Positions 18,460 to 27,477 are shown, numbered from the stretch's first letter. The stretch is DNA of 64,000 nt from Anaerohalosphaeraceae bacterium (GCA_035378985.1 DAOSUR010000001.1:124001-188000), one strand, 5' to 3'. Numbers and translations are program-made. Notes: generated by a model not told the origin, from the sequence alone.

Positions 18460-18630
18460 TTACAGATTTTCCTCCACCTTTTTTTCTTCAGAGACCCATT
18501 TTAAATCTTCGGGCTTGACCGGCTCATCCCCTTTGTTTCGCGCAAAAAGACCGTACAATACACATAAAATGGAAGAGCCGATACACAACAAATAAGCCAG
18601 AAGAACTCCTTTATCTTCGATACCTAACAT
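18460..18630 (-). CDS. Symporter small accessory protein
   Basis: The 56-residue protein has one membrane helix (KGVLLAYLLCIGSSILCVLYGLF) after the start MLGIED and a charged tail ending KKVEENL. Short proteins with MLGIEDxxxxLAYLLC immediately upstream of SSS symporters form a recognised family, analogous to YjcH beside ActP. It lies 69 bases before the symporter gene. The ATG has GGAG 8 bases upstream. It likely stabilises the transporter (inference). Confidence 0.85.
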   Translation of the reverse strand: MLGIEDKGVLLAYLLCIGSSILCVLYGLFARNKGDEPVKPEDLKWVSEEKKVEENL

Positions 18631-18684
18631 TTTCCCATCTCCCGTTTCCCGACTCCTCATCTCCTTTTTTTTAAATGTTCTGAT

Positions 18685-18713
18685 AATCTTAGTGTAGATA
18701 AGGCTAAAATCAA
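18685..18713 (-). promoter_or_regulatory. Possible promoter of the symporter unit
   Basis: The AT-rich minus-strand stretch upstream of the small accessory gene contains TTGATT followed after about 16 bases by TAAGAT. The match is moderate. It lies between the amidohydrolase terminator and the accessory gene, where a promoter is expected. Confidence 0.4.
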
Positions 18714-18725
18714 TTTTTTTTCGGC

Positions 18726-18763
18726 AAAAAAGTGTGCTTTTTGTGAATTTTTCACACTTTTTT
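18726..18763 (-). terminator. Terminator after the amidohydrolase gene
   Basis: An 11-base stem (AAAAAAGTGTG / CACACTTTTTT) ends in a T-run on the minus strand, 6 bases after the stop codon of the 18769-19614 gene. The loop is long (16 bases) and can fold into an inner GTGAA/TTCAC stem. Confidence 0.75.
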
Positions 18764-18768
18764 GTACT

Positions 18769-19614
18769 CTAACAACATCTAAATCGTCCGAGTTTTAACA
18801 ATTTAGCAGCATTTTCATAAAATAATTTTTGTTTAAGAGATTCATCAGAAATTATGTTTTCAATATTGAGAATCGCGTTTTTTTGGTTGTCCCAAGGGCT
18901 GTCTGTTCCGAAAAGAAGATAATCAGGGTTGTGTTTTTCCAGCATTTGAGCCATCCTTTGCGGCCCTAAGTAGTCAAACGACACAGAGGTTTCGATATAG
19001 ATGGGTTTTCCGAGCAGGTAGTGGTTCACCTCGTCCCACTGGAACCAGCCGCCCATATGGGTGGTAACCAGTTTTAACTCGCTGAATCGTTCGAGAACAT
19101 TCAGGACTTGCCGAGGACCTGCCTTTTCTTCTCTTGGAAAAGCAATGTCGTATCCCGTGTGCAAAACAAGAATCAAGTCATTTTCAATAATAGACTTGTA
19201 CAACAAATCATTCCGGGGATCATCAATAAGCATATTTTGATAATAAGGATGTATTTTTACTCCAATAAATCCCCTGTCAGCAATTTCTTTTATTTTGTCC
19301 GGCAATGCAGAATCGTCTGGATGCACAGAAGGAAAAGGGATGATTCGTTTGGAACGAATTTGAGAACTCCATTCGAGGATCGGCTTAAACTGTGTGGGGC
19401 GCGTGGCAATACTGCACAATACAGCTGTTTCAATGCCTGCTTCGTCCATCGAGCGAAGCAATGAGTCTACTCGGCCGTCCAAATACGACTTCACGTCGCA
19501 TTCGGAATGAAGCTGGGCCATGGCTCTATCGGCAAGTGAATCCGGAAACGCATGGGTATGAATATCGATAATCCGGCGTTTCCCGGCCGTGGTCTTTAAG
19601 GAGGACTTACCCAC
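18769..19614 (-). CDS. Amidohydrolase-family (PF04909-type) metal-dependent hydrolase
   Basis: The 281-residue TIM-barrel protein carries the N-terminal metal motif IIDIHTHAFPDS (residues 15-26). It also has the strand motifs GVKIHPYYQ, LVLHTGYD, LVTTHMGGW and the terminal LLFGTDSPWDNQ, where the Asp is the last metal ligand. This is the amidohydrolase-2 group, which includes decarboxylases and lactonases. The exact substrate is unknown. It forms its own unit with a terminator; a cold-shock gene lies 45 bases upstream on the same strand. Confidence 0.87.
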   Translation of the reverse strand: MGKSSLKTTAGKRRIIDIHTHAFPDSLADRAMAQLHSECDVKSYLDGRVDSLLRSMDEAGIETAVLCSIATRPTQFKPILEWSSQIRSKRIIPFPSVHPDDSALPDKIKEIADRGFIGVKIHPYYQNMLIDDPRNDLLYKSIIENDLILVLHTGYDIAFPREEKAGPRQVLNVLERFSELKLVTTHMGGWFQWDEVNHYLLGKPIYIETSVSFDYLGPQRMAQMLEKHNPDYLLFGTDSPWDNQKNAILNIENIISDESLKQKLFYENAAKLLKLGRFRCC

Positions 19615-19659
19615 TCGTGTCTACCTATTTTTCTACCGGTATGCCTAAAGAAAAAACTG

Positions 19660-19863
19660 TCAAACAGGTTTGACGTTAATGGCTACCTTACCTTTTTCCC
19701 CGGCGGTTACATCAAATTCGACACGCTGGCCCTCTTTGAGTGTTCGAAAGCCCTGCATATCGATCTTGGAATGATGAACAAACAAATCATCGCCGCCTTC
19801 ATCCGGTGTAATAAACCCAAACCCCTTCTTCTCATTGAACCACTTGACTGTCCCGCTGCTCAC
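19660..19863 (-). CDS. Cold-shock domain protein (CspA family)
   Basis: The 67-residue protein is a single OB-fold with both RNA-binding motifs, KGFGFIT (RNP1) and DLFVHHS (RNP2), after SSGTVKWFNEK. It acts as an RNA chaperone. The start is taken as GTG at 19863 because GGGAG lies six bases upstream and the length then equals the family norm. A longer frame to 19914 would add 17 residues not found in relatives. A long AT-rich upstream region (about 290 bases to the divergent STAS gene) is typical of csp leaders. Confidence 0.93.
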   Translation of the reverse strand: MSSGTVKWFNEKKGFGFITPDEGGDDLFVHHSKIDMQGFRTLKEGQRVEFDVTAGEKGKVAINVKPV

Positions 19864-20156
19864 GACAATCTCCCTGGGGTGAAATATCCCCATAAACCAT
19901 TGACCCTCCTGCAACCAGAAAAGGATTCAGTCGGAGGGAAAAACCTGAATCCCATCAACTTTTCTAAAAAATAGAACAAAAAAAGAGAACTATGTCAATT
20001 TTTCAGCTGATATTTTTTCGCATTTTCAACATGAGCAGCGTCCGATAACTCATTGTAAATGAACAATTTTGAGAAAATAGGGCCCTTTTTGTGAATTGAC
20101 CGCTCTAACCGGACGATAGAACAAAGTAATCTGAAACCATATTTGAGGAGTTCAAT

Positions 20157-20501
20157 ATGGGAATCCAACGATGGTCTGAAAACGTCATTCTGGTGAATTT
20201 GGCGCCCGAACCGGATCTCGGCGAAGAGATTATTTCTGTCTGCCAGACGGTCTCTCGGGAAAAGGAACAAGATGTTGTGATTGATTTTTCGGACGTGGAG
20301 ATTGTGACGTCTTCGAGCATCGCCAAACTGCTCAAACTTCGCAAGATTCTCCACGACAACCAGCGAAAACTGGTCTTTTGCTGTGTACAGCCCCAGACCA
20401 AAAATATCTTTTTGGTCACCGGTCTGGATACCGTTTTTACTTTTGTGGAAGATCAATTTGTAGCGCTGGCGGGGCTGCAAATGGCCCAAGCTGAATCGTA
20501 A
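20157..20501 (+). CDS. STAS-domain protein (anti-sigma-factor antagonist type)
   Basis: The 114-residue protein is one STAS domain: VILVNLAPEPDLGEEI, then VVIDFSDVEIVTSSSIAKLLKLRKIL and KLVFCCVQPQTKNIFLVTGLDTVF. The serine cluster TSSS sits where anti-anti-sigma factors are phosphorylated. No partner kinase or sigma factor is nearby. A strong GAGGAG lies six bases before the ATG. It is divergent from the csp gene and 133 bases ahead of rnc. Confidence 0.85.
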   Translation: MGIQRWSENVILVNLAPEPDLGEEIISVCQTVSREKEQDVVIDFSDVEIVTSSSIAKLLKLRKILHDNQRKLVFCCVQPQTKNIFLVTGLDTVFTFVEDQFVALAGLQMAQAES

Positions 20502-20634
20502 AAAGGAAAACTTTGGGATTGACAACTCCGTCAGGAATTTGTAAAGACATTTTACGCCAAGCACATTGCGAAAACCGCTGCAAAGAGCAAGCGGTTTTCG
20601 TAATCTGCTTGCGGAAGAAAAGAGACGAAAAAAA

Positions 20635-21357
20635 ATGGAAAAAGAACTTCTCCGGCAGGCAGAAGAACGTTTGGGGTATCATTTCAGCAACCCGGCACTT
20701 CTGGAAGAGGCCCTGATTCATTCCTCCTGGGCCAACTCGCGATTGACCAGCAATGAACGGCTGGAGTTTTTGGGAGATGCGGTGCTCGGACTTCTGATTT
20801 GCCATGCCTTGTATGAACGCTTTCCTGACTATCTGGAAGGGGACCTAACCAAAATCAAGAGCGTACTGGTGTCCCGGAAAATCTGCGCTCAGATTGCCCG
20901 CTCCCTGGGGCTTCTCGACTTTATTCAGGTCGGCAAAGGCACGAACGGGTCACGAGCGATGAACGGGTCCATAGCAGCAGGCACCTTGGAGGCGATTCTG
21001 GCAGCCATTTACCTGGACGGCGGCTTCGCAGCCGCACAGGAGTTCGTTCAAAGGCAATTCGGTCCTTACCTCGAAAGCGCCGATGCCCAGGGACATTTGG
21101 ACAATTTTAAATCCATTCTCCAGCAATACAGCCAGCGTCATCTGAATGCCACTCCGACATACCGGCTGCTGGATGAAAAAGGGCCCGACCATAACAAATG
21201 CTTTGAAGTGTGTGCGGCAATCGGCCAGCGATTGTTCAGCAGCGCCTGGGGCGCAACCAAAAAAGAGGCCGAACAAAGAGCCGCTCTGAAGGCCCTGATT
21301 GAACTGGGTGTCCTCAACGAAAGCGGAGACTGTCCGGCGGAACTGCCGGACAACTAA
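20635..21357 (+). CDS. rnc: Ribonuclease III
   Basis: The 240-residue protein has the RNase III signature NERLEFLGDAVLG at residues 40-52 (acidic catalytic residues E41, E44, D48) and the second catalytic block GTLEAILAAIYLDGG. A C-terminal dsRNA-binding domain runs from about FKSILQQYSQ to KKEAEQRAALKALIEL. It cleaves double-stranded rRNA and mRNA precursors. The ATG at 20635 gives the normal length. The frame is open back to a TTG at 20566, without family support. The Shine-Dalgarno sequence is weak (AAGAGACG). Confidence 0.95.
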   Translation: MEKELLRQAEERLGYHFSNPALLEEALIHSSWANSRLTSNERLEFLGDAVLGLLICHALYERFPDYLEGDLTKIKSVLVSRKICAQIARSLGLLDFIQVGKGTNGSRAMNGSIAAGTLEAILAAIYLDGGFAAAQEFVQRQFGPYLESADAQGHLDNFKSILQQYSQRHLNATPTYRLLDEKGPDHNKCFEVCAAIGQRLFSSAWGATKKEAEQRAALKALIELGVLNESGDCPAELPDN

Positions 21358-21605
21358 CTGGTAATCAGCCACACCAGCAGATTTAAAACCATCCCCGCCA
21401 AAATCATGAATCCGCTCAGGGTCAAAAACAACACCAGCACTTCCAAGACAAATTGCTTCCAGAAAAGCACCCGAAGACGTGTAGCTTTATAGACAACAGC
21501 TATCGACAAAAGCAGCGGAAACATCCACAGAAGAGAAAGCGGTGTGGTGCCGATTTCCACCGGAGCAAAAAATCCTGCCAGAAGCATCGGAAAACCTTCA
21601 GCCAT
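21354..21605 (-). CDS. Small membrane protein, unknown
   Basis: The 83-residue protein has two hydrophobic helices (LLWMFPLLLSIAVVYKATRL and VLFLTLSGFMILAGMVLNLL). The ATG at 21605 is preceded by GGAGGA and overlaps the stop of the DUF6677-like gene by 8 bases, so the two are translationally coupled. It is convergent with rnc and overlaps its end by 4 bases. I do not recognise a family. Confidence 0.75.
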   Translation of the reverse strand: MAEGFPMLLAGFFAPVEIGTTPLSLLWMFPLLLSIAVVYKATRLRVLFWKQFVLEVLVLFLTLSGFMILAGMVLNLLVWLITS

Positions 21606-22020
21606 GTTCCTCCTCCTGTCCAATGGTCTCCCCGATGCCGGAATAGGCCCGATAGACGGCATTCAGAATACACAGCAGATTCATCAGACCCGCCAGCGCC
21701 GTATAGATTTGACCATAATCCTGCGGACGCCCGTAAACCGGATAATCCCCTTTCTGAGCAATCTGGCCAATCCATCCAATCACAGGACTGGTCAAAATCT
21801 GTGCCAAATACCAAGGTTTGGCCCCTACCGGATCGACAATTCCTATGGACCCGATATAGAGACCTATTAGAAAGGTAAACACAATCGCCGCAAAAAAAAC
21901 GTAAGCGTGACGGCGCTGTCCAATCAGAAAATGGCCTCCGCCGGGGACTGCCCAGGCCGCCGCGGCCACGAGACACAGCCAGAAGGTATGATCAAACGGC
22001 CTATTCGATTTCGTCGGCAT
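21598..22020 (-). CDS. DUF6677-like membrane protein
   Basis: The 140-residue protein has about four hydrophobic segments and the opening WLCLVAAAAWAVPGGGHFLIGQRRHAYVFF. The 'PGGGHFxxGQ' loop between the first two helices is typical of small TM2-like and DUF6677 proteins from Planctomycetota. It shares a TAATG junction with the upstream SurA-like gene, which makes a three-gene operon with the 83-residue protein. Function is unknown; context suggests a link to envelope folding. Confidence 0.7.
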   Translation of the reverse strand: MPTKSNRPFDHTFWLCLVAAAAWAVPGGGHFLIGQRRHAYVFFAAIVFTFLIGLYIGSIGIVDPVGAKPWYLAQILTSPVIGWIGQIAQKGDYPVYGRPQDYGQIYTALAGLMNLLCILNAVYRAYSGIGETIGQEEEHG

Positions 22021-24242
22021 TAATAGTCCACCGGCAGTTCAATCTCAATCGGTTCAGGACGTTCTCGGGGGTCTTTATAAACCAGCCCCATTCTGCTGAC
22101 AATATTCTCCGGATTAAAATGCGTCAGTCCCAGCCCCATTTTGGCCAGCAAAGCCCGCTGCACAGCCATTTTGCTTTTGTTGTCTGCATAATCCTTTTCG
22201 GTTGCGGGCTGCCGTGTAAGTTCCTTCACTACACCGACATTTCGGGCCGATTCAACAACCACAAGACGCGCAATCGGACCTGTTGTCTGCTGAGAGGGCT
22301 CAAGCATTTCCGCCAGTTTTCGGACAAAGACCGCATTCTGATAACGCCCGACAAGCAAATCCCGCGAAGCCGAAGGTACCGACAGACGCTGGCGAAGGGT
22401 CTCCACCTGACTTTGCGGAGGAATCATCTGATTGGTGATCGTACGGACCTGAGGCCGCGTCGAAACCGGATTATTGGGGTCCGTCTGGGGATAGTGAACT
22501 TCGTAAAACCGCTGAAGACCTTTCTCCCATCCTTCCGTCTCCACAAAGCGAATTAAATCCGACGCCTGGGAGCGGGCCTTTTCCATCGCCCGAAGGGTCT
22601 TGAGATCCTTGGAAACCTGCTGTCGGACCGAAAAAACCGACGGCACTGAAGCATCAGAGAGGAGAATACCGCGGTTTTCAAAGGAAAAATTCAAATCTTC
22701 CGGCAGCACCGGCGGCTGAATGCCGATAACCCGAAGCATCCCCCGCAAAGATACATACTGCCCTTCGGCAAGGATGCCTCCGCTGAGGGGGCCGATGGTT
22801 TCCCAAATCCTCACAGACGGCAGCCCGGGCACAGATGAGGGCTTTCCATCCTCCGGAATCGCCATCAGGACATCCAATAAACGCACGGAGGTTTCCGAAG
22901 AAGTCGGAAGAGCAACCCGGCGGAGAAACGAATCCGAGGCCAGGTCTTCCGGACGGAGCCACCCGGTCTTGCCGGTTCTGACCGTAATCTGAAACTTCTG
23001 CGCCAGCTGGCGGGCGGCCGCTGTGTAGTCTCCCGCGGTCTGCTGGAGCTGAGCGACCGTTACCTTCTCAAAGTCGAGTGCATCCCAGCCGACATCGGTC
23101 ATCTGGCGGGCTTCATTGAGAATACTGTTGGCTAAATCCTCGGCCCGCTGACGCTCCATTTCCTGACGAATCTGCTGGACCACCTGGGCAAAAGGCCGCG
23201 TAATCGTTCGCGTCCCCGCATCCGGCTTATTGGGGTCGAGAGGTTCGGTTGTCTGATACTTGCTCAGATTGGCTGTATAATATGCTTCAAGTTCTTCAAA
23301 AGAGGGTTTTTCAATTTTATTCTGAATCTCATCCAGCCGAATCAGCAGGTACTCGAGCTGAACACGCCGGCCGACGGCATAGCCGAACCCATACGGATTT
23401 TCGGGAGAAAAGGCCATCGGATACACTGTCCGATAGGTCTGAAACTGCTTTTGGATTTCTTCTTCTGTTGGTTCGGACTGCTCATCCACCCAAAGGTCTG
23501 CATCCAGCAGGAGAACCTGAGCAGACAATTTTTCCATGGTTCGGGCAATATGGCTGCGGATTTCGTCTGTTGTAACCAGATAATTTCCCAGCACCATGTC
23601 TGCATAATTCATCACACTCACCAGCGAGCCGAAGGCCCGAATAATTTCCTGTCTGGACTTTTTGGTCTGTTCCATAATCCGGTTGATGAGAACAGCCGGA
23701 TCCAGCTGGTTTTGTGTGAGACCTAAAATAATCTGCCGCAGGAAGCCCTCTGCATCCGCATCAGAAAGGACAAAACCGACCTTTTCAACCTCCTTTTTAA
23801 GGAGCAGCCACAAAATCTCCGGACGATGCCGCTTTGAAGCAAAGAACCTGTCAATTTCCTCCGTTTTCAAATCGATTTGCCCCCGTTCAGCCAACTGGAG
23901 CAGCTGCAGACGCAGCTCACCGGAGGCGCGGGCATCCGGGAAAAGAATCAATTCGAGCAGCTGAGGTGTTAAATCACTGTACATCTGAGAAAATGCAAGC
24001 AGCATCCGGTCCACCATCAGCATCTTGAGGATTTCCAGCTCCTGCTGGGCATGATAAACATCAATGGAACGGATTTTTTGACCGTCGCCGTACACAGCCT
24101 CGACATGTTTAGCCCCCCCCTGACCGATGTACATCAAAAACTGCTGGAGGCCGTAGCCGCCGACAAAAGAAATCATAATCAAAATCACCAGCCAGGCCAT
24201 CAGTTTTCGTTCGTTCTTGCGAATCCATTTAATGATATGCAT
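22020..24242 (-). CDS. SurA/PpiD-like membrane-anchored periplasmic chaperone
   Basis: The 740-residue protein opens MHIIKWIRKNERKLMAWLVI, with a membrane helix at about residues 16-36, and is otherwise periplasmic. PpiD has this exact plan: a short cytoplasmic stub, one helix, then SurA-N-like helices (about 60-330, including FFASKRHRPEILWLL and EEIQKQFQTYRTVYP). I do not see a clear parvulin active site, so isomerase activity is uncertain. The ATG at 24242 was chosen over a TTG at 24257 because GAGG lies five bases upstream. A promoter precedes it. Confidence 0.7.
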   Translation of the reverse strand: MHIIKWIRKNERKLMAWLVILIMISFVGGYGLQQFLMYIGQGGAKHVEAVYGDGQKIRSIDVYHAQQELEILKMLMVDRMLLAFSQMYSDLTPQLLELILFPDARASGELRLQLLQLAERGQIDLKTEEIDRFFASKRHRPEILWLLLKKEVEKVGFVLSDADAEGFLRQIILGLTQNQLDPAVLINRIMEQTKKSRQEIIRAFGSLVSVMNYADMVLGNYLVTTDEIRSHIARTMEKLSAQVLLLDADLWVDEQSEPTEEEIQKQFQTYRTVYPMAFSPENPYGFGYAVGRRVQLEYLLIRLDEIQNKIEKPSFEELEAYYTANLSKYQTTEPLDPNKPDAGTRTITRPFAQVVQQIRQEMERQRAEDLANSILNEARQMTDVGWDALDFEKVTVAQLQQTAGDYTAAARQLAQKFQITVRTGKTGWLRPEDLASDSFLRRVALPTSSETSVRLLDVLMAIPEDGKPSSVPGLPSVRIWETIGPLSGGILAEGQYVSLRGMLRVIGIQPPVLPEDLNFSFENRGILLSDASVPSVFSVRQQVSKDLKTLRAMEKARSQASDLIRFVETEGWEKGLQRFYEVHYPQTDPNNPVSTRPQVRTITNQMIPPQSQVETLRQRLSVPSASRDLLVGRYQNAVFVRKLAEMLEPSQQTTGPIARLVVVESARNVGVVKELTRQPATEKDYADNKSKMAVQRALLAKMGLGLTHFNPENIVSRMGLVYKDPRERPEPIEIELPVDY

Positions 24243-24295
24243 GGGTTCCTCAGTCAATTCAGGTAAATCAAACTCCGTTATTTACGAAATGAGCA

Positions 24296-24323
24296 AGTAT
24301 AGTCAAATCCCTTCTGATTGCAA
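24296..24323 (-). promoter_or_regulatory. Promoter of the SurA/PpiD-like operon
   Basis: The minus strand reads TTGCAA (24318-24323), a 16-base spacer and TATACT (24296-24301), 54 bases before the ATG at 24242. It is back-to-back with the hemL promoter. Confidence 0.65.
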
Positions 24324-24385
24324 GAAAAAACAAGGTTAGAATCAACCGGGTTTCGCTTGAGTCGCAAACTCGCATCTTTATTATT

Positions 24386-24414
24386 TTGGACTTTCTTGAT
24401 TCAAAGGGTACAAT
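24386..24414 (+). promoter_or_regulatory. Promoter of hemL
   Basis: TTGGAC (24386-24391), a 17-base spacer and TACAAT (24409-24414) form a good sigma-70 promoter. Transcription would start near 24421, only about six bases before the hemL ATG, and no Shine-Dalgarno sequence is visible. The message may be leaderless. Confidence 0.65.
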
Positions 24415-24426
24415 CCATTGAAAACA

Positions 24427-25725
24427 ATGAGAAAAAACTTATCTGACAAATTGTTTGAACGGGCTTGTCGGGTTATCCCGGGAGGGGTCAACTCCCCGGT
24501 CCGGGCTTTCCGCGGCGTTGGGCTTACACCGATTTTTATTGACCGAGCCGCCGGAGCCCACATATGGGACATTGACGGCAATGAATATATAGATTATGTT
24601 GGTTCCTGGGGGCCGATGATTCTTGGACACGCCCATCCGGCTGTGGTAGAGGCCGTCAGACAAGCCGCAACCAAAGGCACCTCCTTCGGGACGGCTACCG
24701 AAAACGAAGTCAAACTGGCAGAGGCCGTTGTTTCTGCTTTTGAAAGCATAGAGAAGGTGCGTCTGGTCAGCAGCGGGACTGAAGCGGTCATGACGGCTGT
24801 TCGTCTGGCCCGGGCCTTTACCGGCAGAGACCTTCTGGTCAAGATGGACGGCTGCTATCACGGGCACAGCGATTCGATGCTGGTTCAGGCCGGTTCAGGG
24901 GTTGCGGAACTGGGGCTGCCGGCCAGTGCTGGGGTCCCGGCAGACCTGGCAAAAAAAACCATCACGGTTCCTTATAATGACATACACGCCCTCGAAACCG
25001 TGTTCGAAAAATACCCGCACCAGATTGCCGGGGTCATTATTGAGCCGATTGCCGCCAATATGGGGGTCGTACCGCCGAAAGAAGGATACTTGCAAGCCAT
25101 TCGGCAAATGTGCACGGAACACAAGAGCGTTCTGATTTTTGATGAGGTCATTACGGGTTTTCGTGCAGCGTACGGCGGAGCCCAGTCGCTTCTCCACATC
25201 TCGGCGGACCTGACGTGTTTAGGCAAAATTGTCGGCGGCGGGTTGCCCTGTGCGGCAGTCGGCGGCCGGAAAGAGATTATGGACCTTCTGGCTCCGCTGG
25301 GACCGGTCTATCAGGCCGGAACGCTCAGCGGGAACCCTCTGGCGACAGCGGCGTCTCTGGCCGTGCTGGAGATTCTGCAAAAACCCGGGGTTTACGAGCA
25401 ATTGGAATTGCTCTCCGCCCGACTGGAACAAGGACTCCATGAGGCCGCTCGGAAAAACCGCACAGCAATCCATATCAATCGGGCAGGGTCCATCCTGAGC
25501 GTCTTTTTTACAGACAAACCGGTGAATAATTTTGAAGATGTTCAGAAATGCAGCGGCCGTTTGTTTAAACGCTTCTTTGCTTCGATGCTCCAACAGGGAA
25601 TCTATTTGGCCCCCAGTGCTTATGAGGCATGGTTTGTCTCCCTGGCCCATACGGAAAGGGATATTGATAGAACGATTCAGGCGGCCTATAATGCTTTCAC
25701 AGACCTGAACACAAACGAAACCTGA
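24427..25725 (+). CDS. hemL: Glutamate-1-semialdehyde 2,1-aminomutase
   Basis: The 432-residue PLP enzyme begins SDKLFERACRVIPGGVNSPVRAF. It has SSGTEAVMTAVRLARAFTGRD, the cofactor-binding DEVITGFRAAYGGAQ, and the Schiff-base lysine in LGKIVGGGLPCAAVGGR near residue 265. It makes 5-aminolevulinate from glutamate semialdehyde in the C5 pathway to haem. No other haem gene is nearby. An in-frame TTG lies three codons upstream at 24418; the ATG is preferred. The next gene starts 18 bases after the stop, with its own GAGGAG. Confidence 0.96.
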   Translation: MRKNLSDKLFERACRVIPGGVNSPVRAFRGVGLTPIFIDRAAGAHIWDIDGNEYIDYVGSWGPMILGHAHPAVVEAVRQAATKGTSFGTATENEVKLAEAVVSAFESIEKVRLVSSGTEAVMTAVRLARAFTGRDLLVKMDGCYHGHSDSMLVQAGSGVAELGLPASAGVPADLAKKTITVPYNDIHALETVFEKYPHQIAGVIIEPIAANMGVVPPKEGYLQAIRQMCTEHKSVLIFDEVITGFRAAYGGAQSLLHISADLTCLGKIVGGGLPCAAVGGRKEIMDLLAPLGPVYQAGTLSGNPLATAASLAVLEILQKPGVYEQLELLSARLEQGLHEAARKNRTAIHINRAGSILSVFFTDKPVNNFEDVQKCSGRLFKRFFASMLQQGIYLAPSAYEAWFVSLAHTERDIDRTIQAAYNAFTDLNTNET

Positions 25726-25742
25726 AAATGAGGAGTCAGGAC

Positions 25743-26576
25743 ATGGAAGACCATCAGACGGCTCATGATATGATTGATGTGACGGACTGCCTGGAGGCGA
25801 GGGACGCCTTTCGGGGAATGAAGAACTTTTGTTTCTGGCTGATGCTGATTTGTCTGCTGCTTCTGCAGGGACTGTTCTGGTTTCAGCAGAGCGGCGGTAT
25901 CTCGGATGAAAAAACATGCAATCCGAGCATGACATCCGAGATGACCGGTTCGGAGAAAGCGGCTGCTGAAACCGTTTCGCAATCGGCCGCATCGGAATCG
26001 TCTCCTGCGGCTGCACCGGCAGGCGAGTCGGTAATTGTCAACCGTGAAAATCCGGCGGAACCGATTGTTCAGGCCGCCAGGGAAGTGACCCAGGAGGTCC
26101 AAACCCCTCAAAAGCCCGATGCGGAAAAAACAAAATTTCCGCCCCTTCATTGGCCGCCTTTTCACCTGTCCACCCGTCAGGCCTGGGTGCTGGTCAGCGG
26201 GCTGAATGCCGTCCTCCTATTTGCGGCTGTGCTCTACTGTCTTGTCCTTGTGTTTATCCTGAAAGTGTCACTGGTCAGCCGTTTGGGGGGCATCAGCCAC
26301 ATCAGCCGGGCCTTTTTTATCTCCCTTTTCCTTCTGGTGCTTCTGTTTCCCTGGCAGTGTCTCGTACCCGGGGTCTTGCTGGGAACAATTTATCTGCCGT
26401 CGGAACTGCTTCAATTTTTCCCCTCCCAGTCTGACGGGACAAAACTTTGGCAGGTCTTAACGTATATCCGTTTTGTCGGACTTTGGATTCCGGCTGTTTG
26501 GCTGCTTGTCTGGTCGGCCATTCGTTCCGGAAAATGGTATCGTACCACACAGCGGCGGCTGGGGATTGTGGCCTGA
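25743..26576 (+). CDS. Multi-pass membrane protein, unknown
   Basis: The 277-residue protein has a first helix at about residues 28-46 (FCFWLMLICLLLLQGLFWF). A Ser/Ala/Glu-rich external linker of about 100 residues follows, then three or four helices from ARQAWVLVSG-like residue 145 onward. The linker looks disordered. I do not recognise a family. GAGGAG lies seven bases before the ATG. It lies between hemL and the dehydrogenase in the same direction (13 bases to the next start), so it is probably in one operon with them. Confidence 0.65.
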   Translation: MEDHQTAHDMIDVTDCLEARDAFRGMKNFCFWLMLICLLLLQGLFWFQQSGGISDEKTCNPSMTSEMTGSEKAAAETVSQSAASESSPAAAPAGESVIVNRENPAEPIVQAAREVTQEVQTPQKPDAEKTKFPPLHWPPFHLSTRQAWVLVSGLNAVLLFAAVLYCLVLVFILKVSLVSRLGGISHISRAFFISLFLLVLLFPWQCLVPGVLLGTIYLPSELLQFFPSQSDGTKLWQVLTYIRFVGLWIPAVWLLVWSAIRSGKWYRTTQRRLGIVA

Positions 26577-26589
26577 CAGGAGGGCTGTC

Positions 26590-27474
26590 TTGGCTGAATC
26601 TCGGAAAACAATCGGCTTCATCGGTACGGGAATTATGGGCGCACCGATGGCAGCGAATCTGCTGAAGGCCGGCTATCAGGTTATTGTTCACAACCGTACG
26701 AAATCACGGGCTCAGCCGCTTTTAGACCAGGGGGCTGTTTGGGCGGAAACCCCTGCCCAGGCGGCAGCCGGTGCCGATGCGGTTATGACCTGTCTGCCGA
26801 ATACGCCGGACGTCCAGCAGGTTTTGCTGGGACCGTCAGGGGTGTATGAAACCGCCCGGCAAGGACTTATCTGCATTGACACTTCCACAATTTGTCCGGA
26901 TGCCACTCGGAAAATCGCCGCTCAACTGGGGCAGAAAGGCGTGATTTTTTTTGATGCCCCCGTCAGCGGCGGACAAATCGGAGCCATCGAAGGCAAACTG
27001 TCGATTATGATCGGAGGCCCCCGCGAACATCTGGAAACAATCCGGCCGATTCTGGAGGTCGTTGGACGCACTCTTACCCACTGCGGCCCGGTCGGCTTCG
27101 GCCAGATGACCAAACTGGTTAACCAGGTAATGATTATTCATACGATTGTGAGCATTGCGGAAGGTCTGGCATTCGCCAAAAAGGCAGGGCTGAATCTGGA
27201 AACAACTCTGTCAGCGGTCTTGGCCGGGGCGGCCTACAGTCATTCCCTGAAGCATCTGGGGCCGAAGATACTGGCAGGCGATTGGAAACCTGCCTTTAAG
27301 GTCGATTTGCAAATCAAGGATTTAAATATCATCTTGGATTATGCACAGCGCATCGGCCAGCCCCTGCCGGCAACGGCTCTAGCCCGGGAACTGCTGAGCA
27401 TCCTGTCGGCTCGCGGACGGGGACAGGACGGTACGCAGGCACTTTTTGAAGTGATTGAACAGATGGGAAAATAA
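26590..27474 (+). CDS. NAD(P)-dependent 3-hydroxyisobutyrate-dehydrogenase-type oxidoreductase
   Basis: The 294-residue protein has the Rossmann signature IGFIGTGIMGAPMAANLLKAG right after the start, CIDTSTICPDATRK, the substrate motif FDAPVSGGQIGA, and the catalytic lysine region GFGQMTKLVNQVMI. This superfamily includes 3-hydroxyisobutyrate, tartronate-semialdehyde and glyoxylate/succinic-semialdehyde reductases. The start is taken as TTG 26590 because AGGAGG lies six bases upstream; the reading frame is open further back to 26473 but that part overlaps the preceding gene. A strong hairpin follows the stop. Confidence 0.88.
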   Translation: MAESRKTIGFIGTGIMGAPMAANLLKAGYQVIVHNRTKSRAQPLLDQGAVWAETPAQAAAGADAVMTCLPNTPDVQQVLLGPSGVYETARQGLICIDTSTICPDATRKIAAQLGQKGVIFFDAPVSGGQIGAIEGKLSIMIGGPREHLETIRPILEVVGRTLTHCGPVGFGQMTKLVNQVMIIHTIVSIAEGLAFAKKAGLNLETTLSAVLAGAAYSHSLKHLGPKILAGDWKPAFKVDLQIKDLNIILDYAQRIGQPLPATALARELLSILSARGRGQDGTQALFEVIEQMGK

Positions 27475-27477
27475 AAA

